Positions 16,378 through 28,751 are shown, counted from the stretch's first letter. The stretch is DNA of 64,000 bases from Novispirillum itersonii subsp. itersonii ATCC 12639 (GCF_000381985.1 NZ_KB907343.1:62001-126000), one strand, 5' to 3'. Translations and numbers: made by a program. Notes: a model not told the origin generated them from the letters alone.

Positions 16378-19259
16378 CAGGACACCGGAACCGCCTGCCC
16401 CTGCGGGGTAAAGCCGCGCCAGCGGGTGCAGAACTCAAGAAGATCCATCTCCGGCATCGGCTTGCCGATCAAATACCCCTGCAGCCATGTGCAGCCCGAC
16501 TCCGCAAGGACCGCCTGCTGGCCATCGGTCTCCACCCCCTCTCCCACGGTTTCCAGACCCAGATCCTCAGCGATGCGGATGATCGACCGCACCATGGCAC
16601 AGTCTGTCGGCTCATCCGGCAATCCCCTGACAAAAGATTTGTCGAGCTTAAGAGTCGAGAACGGGAACTGCCGCAGATAGGTCAGAGACGAATAGCCGAC
16701 GCCAAAGTCATCCAGACTGGTGTTAAAACCAATCTCCCGCAGCTGCCGGAGACGGCGGTTGGCTTCATCAAAAGCCCCCATCATCACGCTTTCGGTGATT
16801 TCCAGCTCCAGACGCCGGGGATCTACCTGTTCCTGCTCGACAATACGGGCCGCAGTCGCAACAAAGTCTGACTGCATCAACTGGACCACCGACACGTTGA
16901 CGCTGAACACCATGTCAGGGATCCCCGCATCGGCACCACGTGCGGCATCAATGTCGCGGATCATCCGGCAGGTCTTCCGCAGCACCCATTCCCCGATCGG
17001 GATGATCTGACCGGTCTCTTCGCAGGCCGGAATAAACCGGTCCGGCGGAACCATTCCAAGCTCGGCATCCCGCCAGCGCAGCAGGGCCTCAGCCCCCCGG
17101 ATCCGCCCGTCAGAGGCCCGGACCTGCGGCTGGTAATACACCGCAAAGGCCCCGTTGCTTTCCGCACTCCGCAACCGGTTATAAAGACGGACCCGGGCCG
17201 TGGTCTGTTCGCTCATGCTGGGGGCATACTTGACCATGCCACCTTTTCCGGCCGCCTTGGCCTGATACATGGCGATATCGGCATTCTGCAACAGATCTTC
17301 AAAGCTGCTGCCATCCTCAGGATAAACCACCAGCCCGGCGCTGCAGCCCATATAGAATGTCTGCCCATCAACATCAAACGGGGCCCGGAAGGCGTTGATC
17401 AGCCGGGTCCGCCGGACATCAAGGGCGGACATATCCTCCTGTGGCAGAACAATCACAAATTCATCACCGCCCAGCCGGGCAACCACCCGCCCCGTCCCAG
17501 CGGCCCGCTGTAGCCGGACCGCAGCCTGCACCAGAAGGCGATCGCCAATGGTGTGCCCCGCAGAGTCATTGATATATTTAAAGTTATCCATATCGATAAA
17601 AATCAGGCACAGCCGCTCCTCCGGGGCCTGACTGATACGATCCGTCACATGAAGACGCAGACTTTCCCGGTTGGCCAGCCCGGTCAGGGCATCATGGTAA
17701 GCCAGAAAGTCGATATGCTCCTGCCGCCGCTTCTCCTCGGTGATGTCGGTATAGGTCCCGACCAGAAGGTAGGGTACCCCCGCTTCATCACTCAGGCAGT
17801 TGGCGTTAGACTGTAACCAGATATAGTCACCGTCCGTCCGCCGGATCCGGTATTCGACGCGATACGATGACGCCCGCCCTGACAGATAATCATCCAGCAG
17901 ACGGCGCACCCGGGCCTGATCCTGCGGATGGATCCGCGCAATCCAGTTGGGCAGGCTTTTGAGATATTCGGCATCCTCGCCCATCAGTTCCTGCACGCGC
18001 CCGGAGAAATGGCGCAGACCGGTCCGCAGATCCCATTCCCAGATCACATCCCGCGCCGCGCCGGATGCCAGACGATAGCGTTCTTCACTACGGGCCAGTT
18101 CGGTGCGGCTTTCTCGCAGGTCCTGTACTTTCCGTAACAGCGCCTGCTCAGCCACCCGGCGCTGCCGGATATTCAGCAGAAGAAAAACTGTCAGCATCAG
18201 CAGAGCAACAATGATCAGGACTGTACTGATCACCGCCACCGCATACTCTTCCAGCACCGATGCCGGACGGTTGATGACTTTCGTACCATCCGGCACGTCA
18301 GACAGCCGCAGACCATGACGCTCCGACGCAGTGAAATCCACGGTCAGTTCCGCAGTCTTCTGATTCCCGGCCGGAATCTGGCTGACAGGCACCCCTTGCA
18401 GAACATCCGTAATGATCCGGGCCTGCAGAGTTCCCGAGACGGTTCCTGACAGCAGGCTACCCCCGACAATGCCATGACCAAGCTGATAGCGGTAAAACCC
18501 ATACACAGGAACCGGCGTCTCGGTGGTGAAGCGATGGACAAAACTGGACAGCGGCAGAATCATCCCCTGCCCGTCAGATGCATAGGACCCCAGAAGAACC
18601 ACGGTTCCCGGTTGCAATGATCGCAGACGGGCCAGAACCTGACCAAAGGGCTGACCAGACAGACTCTCCATCGCGACAGGGGGATACAGATCTGCTGCAG
18701 CTTCGCGGAGTTCACGTTCAAAGGCAGCGCTGCTCTCAGTCTCATCCCTGACGAAAACCACCTTCTGATACGGCCCCAAAGACCGGGCCAGCATCAGGGT
18801 TCCCGCCGGATCCATACTCTGATTAATGCCGGTGACCAAGGGAGTCGTACCGATCAGACGCTGGGCATCTTCCTTCAAGACGCCGCCATAGATCACCGGG
18901 ATTCCGGGAAACAACACCTCGCGGTGATCAAGGGCGAAGATCAGCGCTGCATCGTCAGTGACGGCAATCAGGTCCGGTTTTTCAGTCCGGTAACGGTCGC
19001 GGAGAGTTGCATAGGCATTGTCGTACGTCTGCGGCTCCGGATGGCGTTTCCAGTCGAGATAAAACACGTCCAGACTGGCTTCCGGGGCATACGTGCGGAT
19101 TCCATCCTCTATCGCGTCAGACTGCTCATCGGTCCAGCGATAGCCTTTATGGTAAGAATTGATCAGCAGAATACGGGGAGGCCCTGCCAGAGCCAGCATC
19201 GGCATCAGCAGAATAAGAGCGACCAGACCACTCTTCAGGATGCTGCGAAAGGCCCGCAT
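16377..19259 (-). CDS. Membrane GGDEF-EAL protein with periplasmic ABC-binding-like sensor and PAS domain
   Basis: Bifunctional-type c-di-GMP protein of 960 residues. A signal peptide (about 1-25) is followed by a periplasmic domain of the ABC substrate-binding type (about 28-320, starting RILLINSYHKGYRW). Then come a transmembrane helix (VISTVLIIVALLMLTVFLLL), a coiled linker, a PAS domain, a GGDEF domain with an intact GGDEF motif, and an EAL domain with EALLRW. The inhibitory RxxD site before GGDEF is absent. Both enzyme signatures look intact, so either synthesis or breakdown of c-di-GMP may dominate. The ribosome site is a G7 run. It stands alone between pgk and the atp operon. Confidence 0.9.
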   Translation of the reverse strand: MRAFRSILKSGLVALILLMPMLALAGPPRILLINSYHKGYRWTDEQSDAIEDGIRTYAPEASLDVFYLDWKRHPEPQTYDNAYATLRDRYRTEKPDLIAVTDDAALIFALDHREVLFPGIPVIYGGVLKEDAQRLIGTTPLVTGINQSMDPAGTLMLARSLGPYQKVVFVRDETESSAAFERELREAAADLYPPVAMESLSGQPFGQVLARLRSLQPGTVVLLGSYASDGQGMILPLSSFVHRFTTETPVPVYGFYRYQLGHGIVGGSLLSGTVSGTLQARIITDVLQGVPVSQIPAGNQKTAELTVDFTASERHGLRLSDVPDGTKVINRPASVLEEYAVAVISTVLIIVALLMLTVFLLLNIRQRRVAEQALLRKVQDLRESRTELARSEERYRLASGAARDVIWEWDLRTGLRHFSGRVQELMGEDAEYLKSLPNWIARIHPQDQARVRRLLDDYLSGRASSYRVEYRIRRTDGDYIWLQSNANCLSDEAGVPYLLVGTYTDITEEKRRQEHIDFLAYHDALTGLANRESLRLHVTDRISQAPEERLCLIFIDMDNFKYINDSAGHTIGDRLLVQAAVRLQRAAGTGRVVARLGGDEFVIVLPQEDMSALDVRRTRLINAFRAPFDVDGQTFYMGCSAGLVVYPEDGSSFEDLLQNADIAMYQAKAAGKGGMVKYAPSMSEQTTARVRLYNRLRSAESNGAFAVYYQPQVRASDGRIRGAEALLRWRDAELGMVPPDRFIPACEETGQIIPIGEWVLRKTCRMIRDIDAARGADAGIPDMVFSVNVSVVQLMQSDFVATAARIVEQEQVDPRRLELEITESVMMGAFDEANRRLRQLREIGFNTSLDDFGVGYSSLTYLRQFPFSTLKLDKSFVRGLPDEPTDCAMVRSIIRIAEDLGLETVGEGVETDGQQAVLAESGCTWLQGYLIGKPMPEMDLLEFCTRWRGFTPQGQAVPVS

Positions 19260-19559
19260 GGTTCCCCCCCAAGCCTTCTGACAGAAATCTGAGACTGTCA
19301 GGCAGGCAGGAGACCTCCGGGCCGGGGCCGAAAGGATCCGCCTGCCGTGCCACCCTTTCCGGGGTGGCTGCGCAGACTCAATATTTCATTTCTCTACTGT
19401 ACTTTTGTTTGTGAAAACCGCCCAGACACCACCTTTGGAAATGGCTGTGTGGCCATAATCACCAGCTTTCTGATCCAGATGCGCAGAGAGACGCAGACAA
19501 AACAAAAGGGCCCCTCTTGTCAGAGGAGCCCTTTTGGCAGTCCGGTGCGGGACCGACGA
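19260..19559. other. Intergenic region between GGDEF-EAL gene and atpC
   Basis: Holds the atp operon terminator at 19498-19536 and a seven-base hairpin GCCACCC/GGGTGGC (19349-19355 with 19362-19368) that would lie in the leader of the GGDEF-EAL transcript. The rest is AT-richer than its surroundings (19380-19470), fitting a promoter region, but I could not settle on a -35/-10 pair. Confidence 0.5.
19498..19536 (-). terminator. Rho-independent terminator of the atpHAGDC operon
   Basis: On the minus strand AAAAGGGCTCCTCT pairs with AGAGGGGCCCTTTT (one mismatch) around a GACA loop, followed by GTTTTGT. It lies about 25 bases past the atpC stop. Confidence 0.9.
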
Positions 19560-19961
19560 TCAGGCGATCGCCGCCAGCATCGCTTCCGCCACCTTCAGCT
19601 TGGAGGTGGCAGCGGCCTTCTCGCTGGCACTGTCGGCTTCCTGCAGCGCATCCTTGGCCGCCTGAATACGGGCGTCCACGGACTCGCGGGTCAGGGTCGA
19701 CAGATCGTGGGCTTCTTCAGCCAGCACGGTGCAGCGGGTTTCAGTCACTTCGGCAAAACCGCCAGCAACAAAAATGCGCTTGGCGACCTGACCGTTCTTA
19801 TAGACGTCGATGACGCCCGGACGAACGGTGGACAGCATCGGGGCGTGCTGCGGCAGCGCCCCGAAATTGCCTTCGGTGCCCGGCACGACGACCATGCTCA
19901 CCGGCTCGGAGACGAGCAGCTTCGCCGGAGAGACGAGTTCGAAATCAAGGGTGTCAGCCAT
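19560..19961 (-). CDS. atpC: F1 ATP synthase epsilon subunit
   Basis: Rotor subunit of F1, 133 residues, that couples and can inhibit the motor. The N-terminal beta sandwich has the family stretch GNFGALPQHAPMLSTVRPG. The C-terminal helical pair is rich in Ala/Lys/Glu. The ATG at 19961 (MADTLDFELVSP) is preferred over one at 19982, because it matches the family start. It is the last gene of the operon. Confidence 0.95.
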   Translation of the reverse strand: MADTLDFELVSPAKLLVSEPVSMVVVPGTEGNFGALPQHAPMLSTVRPGVIDVYKNGQVAKRIFVAGGFAEVTETRCTVLAEEAHDLSTLTRESVDARIQAAKDALQEADSASEKAAATSKLKVAEAMLAAIA

Positions 19962-20049
19962 AGCCTTCAGGCTCCGCAACAAAGATTAAAAACCGGCGTT
20001 CACGGCATAAGGGATGGGGGCCGGACGGATCCGGCCCCGCACCAGATCC

Positions 20050-21573
<1,524 letters not shown>

Positions 21574-22458
21574 TTACAGCGCTTCAGCGCCGGAGATGAT
21601 TTCGATCAGTTCCTTCGTAATCATCGCCTGACGGGTGCGGTTGTAGACCAGGGTCAGCTTCTTGATCATGTCACCGGCGTTGCGGGTGGCATTGTCCATC
21701 GCGCTCATACGGGCACCCTGTTCGGACGCGTCGTTTTCGAGCATGGAGGAGTACACCTGCATCGCAACATTCTTCGGCAGCAGATCGGTCAGAATGCCTT
21801 CTTCGCTCGGCTCATATTCGTACAGCGCCTTCGGGGCGGCATTCGCCTCGGCAGTCACGGCAGGAACCGGGAACGGAACAATCTGCTGACGGGTGGTGAT
21901 CTGAGCAATCGCCGACTGGAACTTGTTGTAGACCAGCGTGCAGACGTCAAAAGCACCGGCGTCAAAATCCGCCAGAATCTTCTGGGCGACCATGTCAGCG
22001 TTACCGAAATCCGCACCCTTGCGGGCCAGACCTTCGTAAGACTGCACGATCTTATCAGCGTGATCCCGCTTCAGCTGGTCACGGCCCTTGCGGCCGACAC
22101 ACAGCAGCTTCACGGTCTTGCCTTCGGCTTCCAGCTCGCGGATGAGCTGACGGGCGGAACGCACGACGTTGGTGTTGAAGCCACCGCACAGACCACGGTC
22201 AGCGGTCATGACGACGATCAGATGGACGTCAGACTTGCCGGTACCGGCCAGCAGCTTCGGCGCGCCGGCAGTGCCAACGACCGAGGAGGCCAGGTTGCCC
22301 AGCATCCGCTCCATACGCACGGCATAGGGACGGCCCGCTTCGGCCGCTTCCTGCGCCCGGCGCAGCTTGGATGCCGCCACCATTTTCATGGCGCTCGTGA
22401 TCTTCCGGGTGTTTTTCACCGAGTTGATACGAACGCGGAGATCCTTGAGGCTAGCCAT
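21574..22458 (-). CDS. atpG: F1 ATP synthase gamma subunit
   Basis: Central rotor shaft of F1, 294 residues. The N-terminal helix ([31 protein letters not shown]) and the C-terminal helix ([24 protein letters not shown]; shown here only in part of its length) form the coiled-coil shaft, and [12 protein letters not shown] is a family signature. It follows atpA after a gap of 154 bases that contains a strong hairpin. Confidence 0.97.
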   Translation of the reverse strand: MASLKDLRVRINSVKNTRKITSAMKMVAASKLRRAQEAAEAGRPYAVRMERMLGNLASSVVGTAGAPKLLAGTGKSDVHLIVVMTADRGLCGGFNTNVVRSARQLIRELEAEGKTVKLLCVGRKGRDQLKRDHADKIVQSYEGLARKGADFGNADMVAQKILADFDAGAFDVCTLVYNKFQSAIAQITTRQQIVPFPVPAVTAEANAAPKALYEYEPSEEGILTDLLPKNVAMQVYSSMLENDASEQGARMSAMDNATRNAGDMIKKLTLVYNRTRQAMITKELIEIISGAEAL

Positions 22459-22569
22459 CGGCTGTCAGGCCTTCCTGTTTAGCCTGCCCAGTTTCCGGCG
22501 CGGGCCGGGCGGGGCGGGCTGGATCTGAAACAAACCGGACGACCGGCAAAGCGGCGCCCGGGGGACGAA

Positions 22570-22603
22570 GATCCACCCCGCAGCGGGCGCCGCGGGGTGG
22601 ATC
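22570..22603 (-). other. Intercistronic hairpin between atpA and atpG
   Basis: Twelve-base perfect stem, GATCCACCCCGC (22570-22581) with GCGGGGTGGATC (22592-22603), starting about ten bases past the atpA stop. There is no T tract, so it is unlikely to terminate; it could protect or delimit the atpHA part of the mRNA. Confidence 0.65.
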
Positions 22604-22612
22604 AGTTCGGTC

Positions 22613-24148
22613 TTACGCCGCGAACGACTTGGCGAAGCCTTCAAGGAACGCCAGAAGCTTGGCTTCGGTGTCCTTGGAGATCGCCTTTTCGGTGCGGATG
22701 GCGTTGACGATGTCAGCGCCCTTTTCCTTCACCTCGGCCAGCATTTCGCGCTCGTACCGGTTGACGGCATTCAGCGGCAGCTTGTCGAGGAAGCCACGGG
22801 TACCGGCGAAGATGGAGATGACCTGCTCTTCGACCGGCATCGGGCTGAACTGAGCCTGCTTCAGCAGCTCGGTCAGACGGGCACCACGGGCCAGCAGCTT
22901 CTGGGTCGCCGGATCGAGGTCAGACGCGAACTGAGCGAACGCAGCCATTTCACGATACTGGGCGAGGTCCATCTTAATGGTACCGGCAACCTGCTTCATC
23001 GCCTTGATCTGGGCAGCGGAGCCGACGCGCGACACCGACAGACCCACGTTCACGGCCGGGCGGATACCCTTGAAGAACAGGTCGGTTTCCAGGAAGATCT
23101 GACCGTCGGTGATGGAAATCACGTTGGTCGGAATGTAGGCGGACACGTCGTTCGCCTGGGTTTCGATCACCGGCAGAGCGGTCAGCGAGCCATTGCCCGA
23201 CTTGTCACCCAGCTTCGCGGCGCGTTCCAGCAGACGGCTGTGCAGATAGAACACGTCACCCGGATAGGCTTCACGCCCCGGCGGACGACGGAGCAGCAGG
23301 GACATCTGGCGGTACGCGACGGCCTGCTTGGACAGATCGTCATAGAAGATCACGGCATGCATGCCGTTATCGCGGAAGTACTCGCCCATGGTGCAGCCGG
23401 TGTACGGTGCCAGGAACTGCATCGGGGCCGGATCGGACGCGGTGGCCGCGACGATGATGGTGTAGTCCAGAGCGCCACGGTCAGCCAGGGTCTTGACGAC
23501 CTGAGCAACGGTGGAGCGCTTCTGACCGACGGCGACGTAAATGCAGAACAGCTTCTCGCTGTCATTCTTCGCGGCGTCGTTGATCTTCTTCTGGTTCAGA
23601 ATGGTGTCGATGATGACGGCGGTCTTGCCGGTCTGACGGTCACCGATGACCAGTTCGCGCTGACCGCGGCCGATCGGAATCAGAGAGTCGATCGCCTTCA
23701 GGCCGGTCTGCATCGGCTCGTGCACCGACTTACGCGGAATGATGCCCGGGGCCTTGACGTCGGCCATGCGGCGTTCGACATCAACCAGATCACCCTTGCC
23801 GTCGATCACGTTGCCGAGACCGTCAACAACACGGCCCAGCAGGCCCTTGCCGACCGGAACGTCCACGATGGTGGCGGTGCGCTTGACGACATCGCCTTCC
23901 TTAATGGTGCGGTCATCACCGAAGATCACGACGCCGACGTTGTCGTTTTCCAGGTTCAGGGCCATGCCCTTAATGCCACCCGGGAACTCGACCATTTCGC
24001 CAGCCTGGACGCTGTCCAGACCATAAACGCGGGCGATACCGTCACCGACGGACAGAACAGTACCAACCTCGGCGGATTCGGCGTCCGTGCCGAAGTTCGC
24101 GATCTGATCCTTCAGGATAGCGGAGATTTCCGCGGCGCGGATTTCCAT
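22613..24148 (-). CDS. atpA: F1 ATP synthase alpha subunit
   Basis: Regulatory nucleotide-binding subunit of F1, 511 residues. P-loop GDRQTGKT is near 170; [13 protein letters not shown] and SISDGQIFLE-type stretches (here [12 protein letters not shown]) are present. The ATG at 24148 overlaps the atpH stop by one base (TGATG), a coupling arrangement, with an AAAGGGG ribosome site inside atpH. A GTG three bases upstream is a less likely alternative. Confidence 0.98.
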   Translation of the reverse strand: MEIRAAEISAILKDQIANFGTDAESAEVGTVLSVGDGIARVYGLDSVQAGEMVEFPGGIKGMALNLENDNVGVVIFGDDRTIKEGDVVKRTATIVDVPVGKGLLGRVVDGLGNVIDGKGDLVDVERRMADVKAPGIIPRKSVHEPMQTGLKAIDSLIPIGRGQRELVIGDRQTGKTAVIIDTILNQKKINDAAKNDSEKLFCIYVAVGQKRSTVAQVVKTLADRGALDYTIIVAATASDPAPMQFLAPYTGCTMGEYFRDNGMHAVIFYDDLSKQAVAYRQMSLLLRRPPGREAYPGDVFYLHSRLLERAAKLGDKSGNGSLTALPVIETQANDVSAYIPTNVISITDGQIFLETDLFFKGIRPAVNVGLSVSRVGSAAQIKAMKQVAGTIKMDLAQYREMAAFAQFASDLDPATQKLLARGARLTELLKQAQFSPMPVEEQVISIFAGTRGFLDKLPLNAVNRYEREMLAEVKEKGADIVNAIRTEKAISKDTEAKLLAFLEGFAKSFAA

Positions 24149-24708
24149 CACCCAACCCCTTTCATGGCGAGCTGTAGACGTTGCAGCTTCGTGCGAATTG
24201 AACTATCGACCATCCGGGACCCGACCTTAACGACCAGGCCACCCAGGAGGGACGGATCTACTTTGGCTTCGACGGCAACTTTCTTGCCGACGGCCTGATT
24301 GAGCGCGGCTGCAAGAGCAGCAGCCTGCGCTTCGGTCAGCGCCTGTGCCGAAACGACCTCAGCGGTCACCTCACCCCGGGCCTGAGCCAGACGGGCAAGG
24401 AACGCGCTCACGATGCCCTTGAGGGCAAACAGACGGCGGTTCACGGCGAGAAGACCGAGGAAATTACGGGTCAGCTCGTTCAGCCCGGCCTTATCGGCCA
24501 GAGCGAGCACCCCTTTCTTCAGGTCTTCACGGGACATGACGGGAGAGGCGATGAAGCGTCGGAAGTCGACACTTTCGCCCAACATGGTCTGAAGCGACCG
24601 CAGATCACCGGCTACCTGATCGAGCAGCTTACGGTCTTCGGCGAGCTCATAGAGCGCCGAAGCGTAACGGTCCGCGAGGCCCTTCGTTCCTGCAATTTCG
24701 GATGACAC
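24148..24708 (-). CDS. atpH: F1 ATP synthase delta subunit (OSCP)
   Basis: Stator subunit linking F1 to the b subunits, 186 residues. The N-terminal domain starts [20 protein letters not shown], and the C-terminal signature [23 protein letters not shown] is typical. It is the first gene of atpHAGDC. As in other alphaproteobacteria the Fo genes are encoded elsewhere. The upstream 298 bases must hold the operon promoter. Confidence 0.96.
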   Translation of the reverse strand: MSSEIAGTKGLADRYASALYELAEDRKLLDQVAGDLRSLQTMLGESVDFRRFIASPVMSREDLKKGVLALADKAGLNELTRNFLGLLAVNRRLFALKGIVSAFLARLAQARGEVTAEVVSAQALTEAQAAALAAALNQAVGKKVAVEAKVDPSLLGGLVVKVGSRMVDSSIRTKLQRLQLAMKGVG

Positions 24709-24819
24709 GTTCTGCTTGCCCCGGAAATCGAGAGGAAAAGGTGGTGTGGATTATTTAACGAACTGTTTTTCAATGTGTTTTTGACGCCGAACAGAGGACA
24801 CCCCTGTCAGCGCGGTTGG

Positions 24820-24848
24820 TTGTTAACATAACCCGTCAGGCGTTGCAA
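24820..24848 (-). promoter_or_regulatory. Possible promoter of the atp operon
   Basis: On the minus strand TTGCAA (24848-24843), 17 bases, TAACAA (24825-24820). The leader would be about 105 bases. The match is moderate and not unique in this AT-richer stretch. Confidence 0.35.
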
Positions 24849-24930
24849 GCGAATGACGCCCAAAACGGCGTCCCCTCCGGCGTTCCGGGCTAATTTCCCG
24901 CTTTTGTCACGGGTCTTGCCACATGGCTTG

Positions 24931-24978
24931 CCCTGCCCGTCCGGGCAGGGAGAAACCCGCCTGCCTCCCTGCCCGTCC
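24931..24978. repeat. Three alternating copies of a CCCTGCCC element
   Basis: CCCTGCCCGTCC occurs at 24931-24942 and again at 24967-24978, with the inverse GGGCAGGG at 24943-24950 between them. The middle element can pair with either flank, giving two mutually exclusive hairpins, 55-75 bases past the priA stop codon. There is no T tract on the minus strand. The rest of the gap from 24709 to 25006 shows only the possible atp promoter. Confidence 0.5.
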
Positions 24979-25006
24979 ATTCCGGTAAATTCAATCGGAA
25001 AAAGCA

Positions 25007-27241
25007 CTACAAAAAGCTGTAAGGATCGACATCAACCTGAATTCGTACCGCAGAGGGGCAGGGCACCCCCCCAAGCCAGTGCCGCACCACGGCCTGCACC
25101 CGTCCCTGACGCGGTGCTTTCAGCAAAAGGCGCCAGCGGTGCCGCCCCCGCAGCAGGGCCAGCGGGGCCGGGGCGGGCCCAAGAACCTCGAGTCCCTCGC
25201 CCTGCGGTGCCTTCCGCGCCAGCGCTCGCGCCACCGATTCGACGGCGTCCGCCGACTCACCGGAAACAATCACCGCCACCAGCCGCCCGAACGGTGGCAT
25301 CCGCAGGAGTCGCCGCCCCTCGGACTCTGCGTCCCGGAACGCCCGCATATCACCGGTCGCCATCGCCTGCAGCACCGGATGATCCGGCTGGAATGTCTGC
25401 ACCATGACCCGCCCCGGCCGCTCGCCGCGCCCGGCCCGGCCTGCTACCTGCGACAAAACCTGAAAGGTCCGCTCCGCCGCCCGCAGATCACCGCCGGACA
25501 GCCCCAGATCCGCATCGACAATCCCCACCAGTGTCAGCATCGGAAAATGCAGCCCCTTGGCGAGGACCTGTGTCCCGATCAACAGATCAACCTCTTTCCG
25601 CTCAATCCGCTCCAGAAGACCGGCAATCCCCTGCGGACCGGCCAGCGTGTCAGAAGCGACAAGCTCCACCCGCGCCTGAGGAAACCGGCGGACGGCTTCT
25701 TCGGCCACCCGTTCTACCCCCGGGCCGCAGGCAACCAGCGCATCCTCCGCCCCGCAGGACGGGCAGACGGTCGGCAAGGGCTGCTGATGGCCGCAATGGT
25801 GACACTGTAATTTCCGCAAACGGCGGTGTTCGACCAGCCAGGCCGTACAATGCGGACACTGGACGCGGTGGCCGCAGGTCCGGCACAGGGTCAACGGAGC
25901 ATAGCCACGGCGGTTCAGGAACAGCATCCCCTGCTCCCCCGCTTCCAGCGTCTGTTCCAGCGCGGTCACCAGCGGCGGTGACAGCCATGACTGGCCCCAG
26001 TCGCCTTTTTCCGGGGGGAACCGGCGGACATCGATCAGATCAATGGTCGGCAGGGTCGCCCCGGCGTGACGCACCGGCAGATCGACTTTGATGTAACGCC
26101 CGGCCTCAACATTGACCACCGTCTCAAGCGACGGGGTGGCAGACGCCAGAACCACCGGGATATCCCCCAGATGCGCCCGGACCACCGCCATGTCGCGGGC
26201 ATGGTACATCACCCCTTCTTCCTGCTTGAAAGCCGCCTCGTGTTCTTCATCGACCACGATCAGCCCCAACGCCTTATAGGGCAGGAACAGGGCAGACCGC
26301 GCCCCCACCACCACCCGGGCCCGGCCATCGGCAATCGCCCGCCATGTCCGGCGGCGACGGGCCGGTGTCAGGTCGGAGTGCCAGACCGCAGGATCGGCCC
26401 CGAAACGACGACGGAAGCGGCCAAGCCATTGGGTCGTCAGGGTGATTTCCGGCACCAGAACCAGCACCTGCATCCCCTGCCGCAGCGCGGCGGCGATCGC
26501 CTCGAAATAAACCTCGGTCTTGCCCGATCCGGTCACCCCTTCCAGCAGGGTTGCCGAATAGCCCTGCCCAAGGGCCAGAACCAGCTCTTTCGCCGCATCA
26601 GCCTGAACCGGGCTGAGAGTGGGGCCGGGATGGTCCCCATCCGGCTCGGGCGGATCGGGATCAACCGTAAACGGAACCTCAGCCAGAACCCCGGCTTCGG
26701 CCAGCCCCTTAACCACCGATGGGCTGACCGCCGCCTCCCGCGCCAGATCAGCCGTGGTCATCGGCACACCGGCCCGCAGAGTCTGCAAGACCCGCTCACG
26801 CGCCGGTGTCGGGCGCACTCCCGGCACCTCGGCCCCGGACAGTCGCCACGCCACCTGTGAGGCCGGGGGATCCAGCGCCTCGGGCACCGGTATCACCATT
26901 TTCAACACTGCCCCCGGCGGCGACAGGGTGTAGGCGGCAACCCAATCGACAAAACGGCGGCTGACATCAGGCAAGGGGGCGGCATGATCCAGCACCGCCT
27001 GAATCGGGCGGATCTTCGCCGGGTCAAGCGACGATCGGCCAGCGCCCCAGACAATCCCGGTTTCCTGCCGTCGCCCCAAAGGCACCCGCACCGGCTGGCC
27101 GTCACAGACCGTACACCCGGCCGGCACCTTATAATCGTAAGCCCCGGCCAGCGGCAGCGGCAGCAATACAGCGACCTGCGCCCCCGCGGGGTGCGGCAGG
27201 GCAGCCATGTCTGCGGAAGGACTGGGCTTGACAGGGGGCAT
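25007..27241 (-). CDS. priA: Primosomal protein N' (replication restart helicase PriA)
   Basis: 3'-5' DNA helicase that reloads the replisome at stalled forks, 744 residues. The N-terminal DNA-binding domain starts [18 protein letters not shown]. Walker A is [13 protein letters not shown] and Walker B is [11 protein letters not shown]. Eight cysteines in [13 protein letters not shown] and CHHCG...CPSCG form the zinc-binding pair inserted in the helicase core. The start at 27241 is the longest; ATG at 27208 (MAALPHPAG) is the alternative. It is divergent from the transaldolase gene. Confidence 0.96.
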   Translation of the reverse strand: MPPVKPSPSADMAALPHPAGAQVAVLLPLPLAGAYDYKVPAGCTVCDGQPVRVPLGRRQETGIVWGAGRSSLDPAKIRPIQAVLDHAAPLPDVSRRFVDWVAAYTLSPPGAVLKMVIPVPEALDPPASQVAWRLSGAEVPGVRPTPARERVLQTLRAGVPMTTADLAREAAVSPSVVKGLAEAGVLAEVPFTVDPDPPEPDGDHPGPTLSPVQADAAKELVLALGQGYSATLLEGVTGSGKTEVYFEAIAAALRQGMQVLVLVPEITLTTQWLGRFRRRFGADPAVWHSDLTPARRRRTWRAIADGRARVVVGARSALFLPYKALGLIVVDEEHEAAFKQEEGVMYHARDMAVVRAHLGDIPVVLASATPSLETVVNVEAGRYIKVDLPVRHAGATLPTIDLIDVRRFPPEKGDWGQSWLSPPLVTALEQTLEAGEQGMLFLNRRGYAPLTLCRTCGHRVQCPHCTAWLVEHRRLRKLQCHHCGHQQPLPTVCPSCGAEDALVACGPGVERVAEEAVRRFPQARVELVASDTLAGPQGIAGLLERIERKEVDLLIGTQVLAKGLHFPMLTLVGIVDADLGLSGGDLRAAERTFQVLSQVAGRAGRGERPGRVMVQTFQPDHPVLQAMATGDMRAFRDAESEGRRLLRMPPFGRLVAVIVSGESADAVESVARALARKAPQGEGLEVLGPAPAPLALLRGRHRWRLLLKAPRQGRVQAVVRHWLGGVPCPSAVRIQVDVDPYSFL

Positions 27242-27373
27242 CGGCTACACTCGCGGCTCGGTTCTGGGTAGGAGATAGAGCTTTTTGCCGGGCAGGGAAA
27301 CACCCCTGTCAGCAAAGGTCCCCCGCCCGCCGTACCTCTCTCTGGTTCTGAACTCTGGGTTTTGTGACGCATC

Positions 27374-28042
27374 ATGAAGTTTTTCATCGACACCGCCGAT
27401 CTCGACGATATCCGCGACCTGGCCGAAACCGGACTGGTTGACGGCGTCACCACCAATCCGACACTGGCGGCCAAAACCGGCCGGACCTTTGTTGAACTGA
27501 TCCGCGACATCGCCGCTGCTGTGCCCGGCCCGGTCAGTGCCGAGGTCACCGCACTCGACTTCCCGACGATGATGAAGGAAGCAGAGGTGCTGCGGGCCAT
27601 CGCCAGCAATGTCACCATTAAGGTGCCAATGACCCCCGATGGCCTGAAAGCCTGCCGGGCCATCACCCGCGATGGCGGCATGGTCAACGTCACGCTGGTG
27701 TTTTCAGCCGGGCAGGCCCTGCTGGCCGCCAAGGCCGGGGCAACCTTTGTCTCCCCCTTCGTCGGCCGTCTGGATGACCTGTCGCAGGACGGCATGGAGC
27801 TGATCGCCGATATCGTCCATATCTACGATCAGTATCCGGGTATTGAGACACAGGTGCTGGTGGCATCGGTCCGCCACCCGCTGCATGTGGTGCAGGCCGC
27901 CAAGCTGGGGGCCCATGTCGCCACCCTGCCGCCGAAAGTGCTGCGCCAGATGTATCAGCATCCGCTGACCGACAAGGGCCTTGACGGCTTCATGAAGGAC
28001 TGGGCCGCCAGCGGCCAGACCATCCTTGTACCGGGGGCCTGA
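27374..28042 (+). CDS. Transaldolase / fructose-6-phosphate aldolase family protein
   Basis: Small TalB-like/FSA-type aldolase of 222 residues. The N-terminus [16 protein letters not shown] and TTNPTL near 27 are family signatures; the Schiff-base Lys83 lies in TIKVPMT. Sequence alone does not separate transaldolase from fructose-6-phosphate aldolase in this short subfamily; pentose phosphate metabolism is the likely setting. It is followed after three bases by the DUF484 gene, so these are co-transcribed. Confidence 0.92.
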   Translation: MKFFIDTADLDDIRDLAETGLVDGVTTNPTLAAKTGRTFVELIRDIAAAVPGPVSAEVTALDFPTMMKEAEVLRAIASNVTIKVPMTPDGLKACRAITRDGGMVNVTLVFSAGQALLAAKAGATFVSPFVGRLDDLSQDGMELIADIVHIYDQYPGIETQVLVASVRHPLHVVQAAKLGAHVATLPPKVLRQMYQHPLTDKGLDGFMKDWAASGQTILVPGA

Positions 28043-28045
28043 GCG

Positions 28046-28747
28046 GTGACGCTGCATACCCCGTCGATCCCGGCATCGGACCTGCCCAGCGAAGAGCAGG
28101 TCCTTGCCTTTCTGCAGGCGCACCCCGACTTTCTTCCCGCACAGGAAGGGGTGATTGCCCGCCTGCTTGCCGACCATATGCCGGACCGGGATCTTGGGAC
28201 CGGTGTGGTTGATTTTCAGGGCCATGCCCTGCGCGCCCTGCGGACGGAAATCACCGAACTGCGGCAGGAAGCGCAGGAGCTGATTCGGACCGCCCGCGAT
28301 AATATGAGCCTGCAGCACCGCGTTCATGGCGCGGCTCTGGCCCTGATGGCAGCCGAAACCGTTGAAGACGGGGCCAAAGCCCTGGGCGAGGACCTGCCCC
28401 TGCTGCTGGAAGTCGATCTGGTTCTGCTCTGTCTGGAACCGGGAGCCCCCGAGGGGCTGGCCCGCATCAGCCAGCACTTGCCGGAAGGCACGGTGGATAC
28501 CCTGCTGGGCGGGTCCGACACCCGCCTGCGGGCCCATCTGCACGACGAAACCATGCTGTATGGCGAAGGGGCCGGGCTGATCGAGTCCGACGCGCTGGTC
28601 CGCCTGCCTGCCACCGACAGCCACCCGGTCGGACTGCTGGCCTTCGGCAGCCGCCGGGCCCGTACCTTTGAACCCGGTCAGGGGACGGAGCTGATGAGCT
28701 TCCTGTCCGCCGTGCTGCATCACAGCCTCCGCCACTGGAAGGAGTAA
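28046..28747 (+). CDS. DUF484 family protein
   Basis: Soluble protein of 233 residues with a GTG start. The N-terminal motif EEQVLAFLQAHPDFL and a GAF-like fold after a short coiled coil (ELRQEAQELIRTARDN) define DUF484. Homologues regularly precede xerC, as here, where the xerC ribosome site AAGGAG overlaps the stop. Function is not established; a ligand-sensing partner of XerC or cell division is only a guess from context. Confidence 0.9.
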   Translation: MTLHTPSIPASDLPSEEQVLAFLQAHPDFLPAQEGVIARLLADHMPDRDLGTGVVDFQGHALRALRTEITELRQEAQELIRTARDNMSLQHRVHGAALALMAAETVEDGAKALGEDLPLLLEVDLVLLCLEPGAPEGLARISQHLPEGTVDTLLGGSDTRLRAHLHDETMLYGEGAGLIESDALVRLPATDSHPVGLLAFGSRRARTFEPGQGTELMSFLSAVLHHSLRHWKE

Positions 28748-28751
28748 CCCG

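Noticed and set aside
23240-24298. Plus-strand open frame of 352 codons
   Set aside because: Antisense to atpA/atpH; a reverse-frame shadow.
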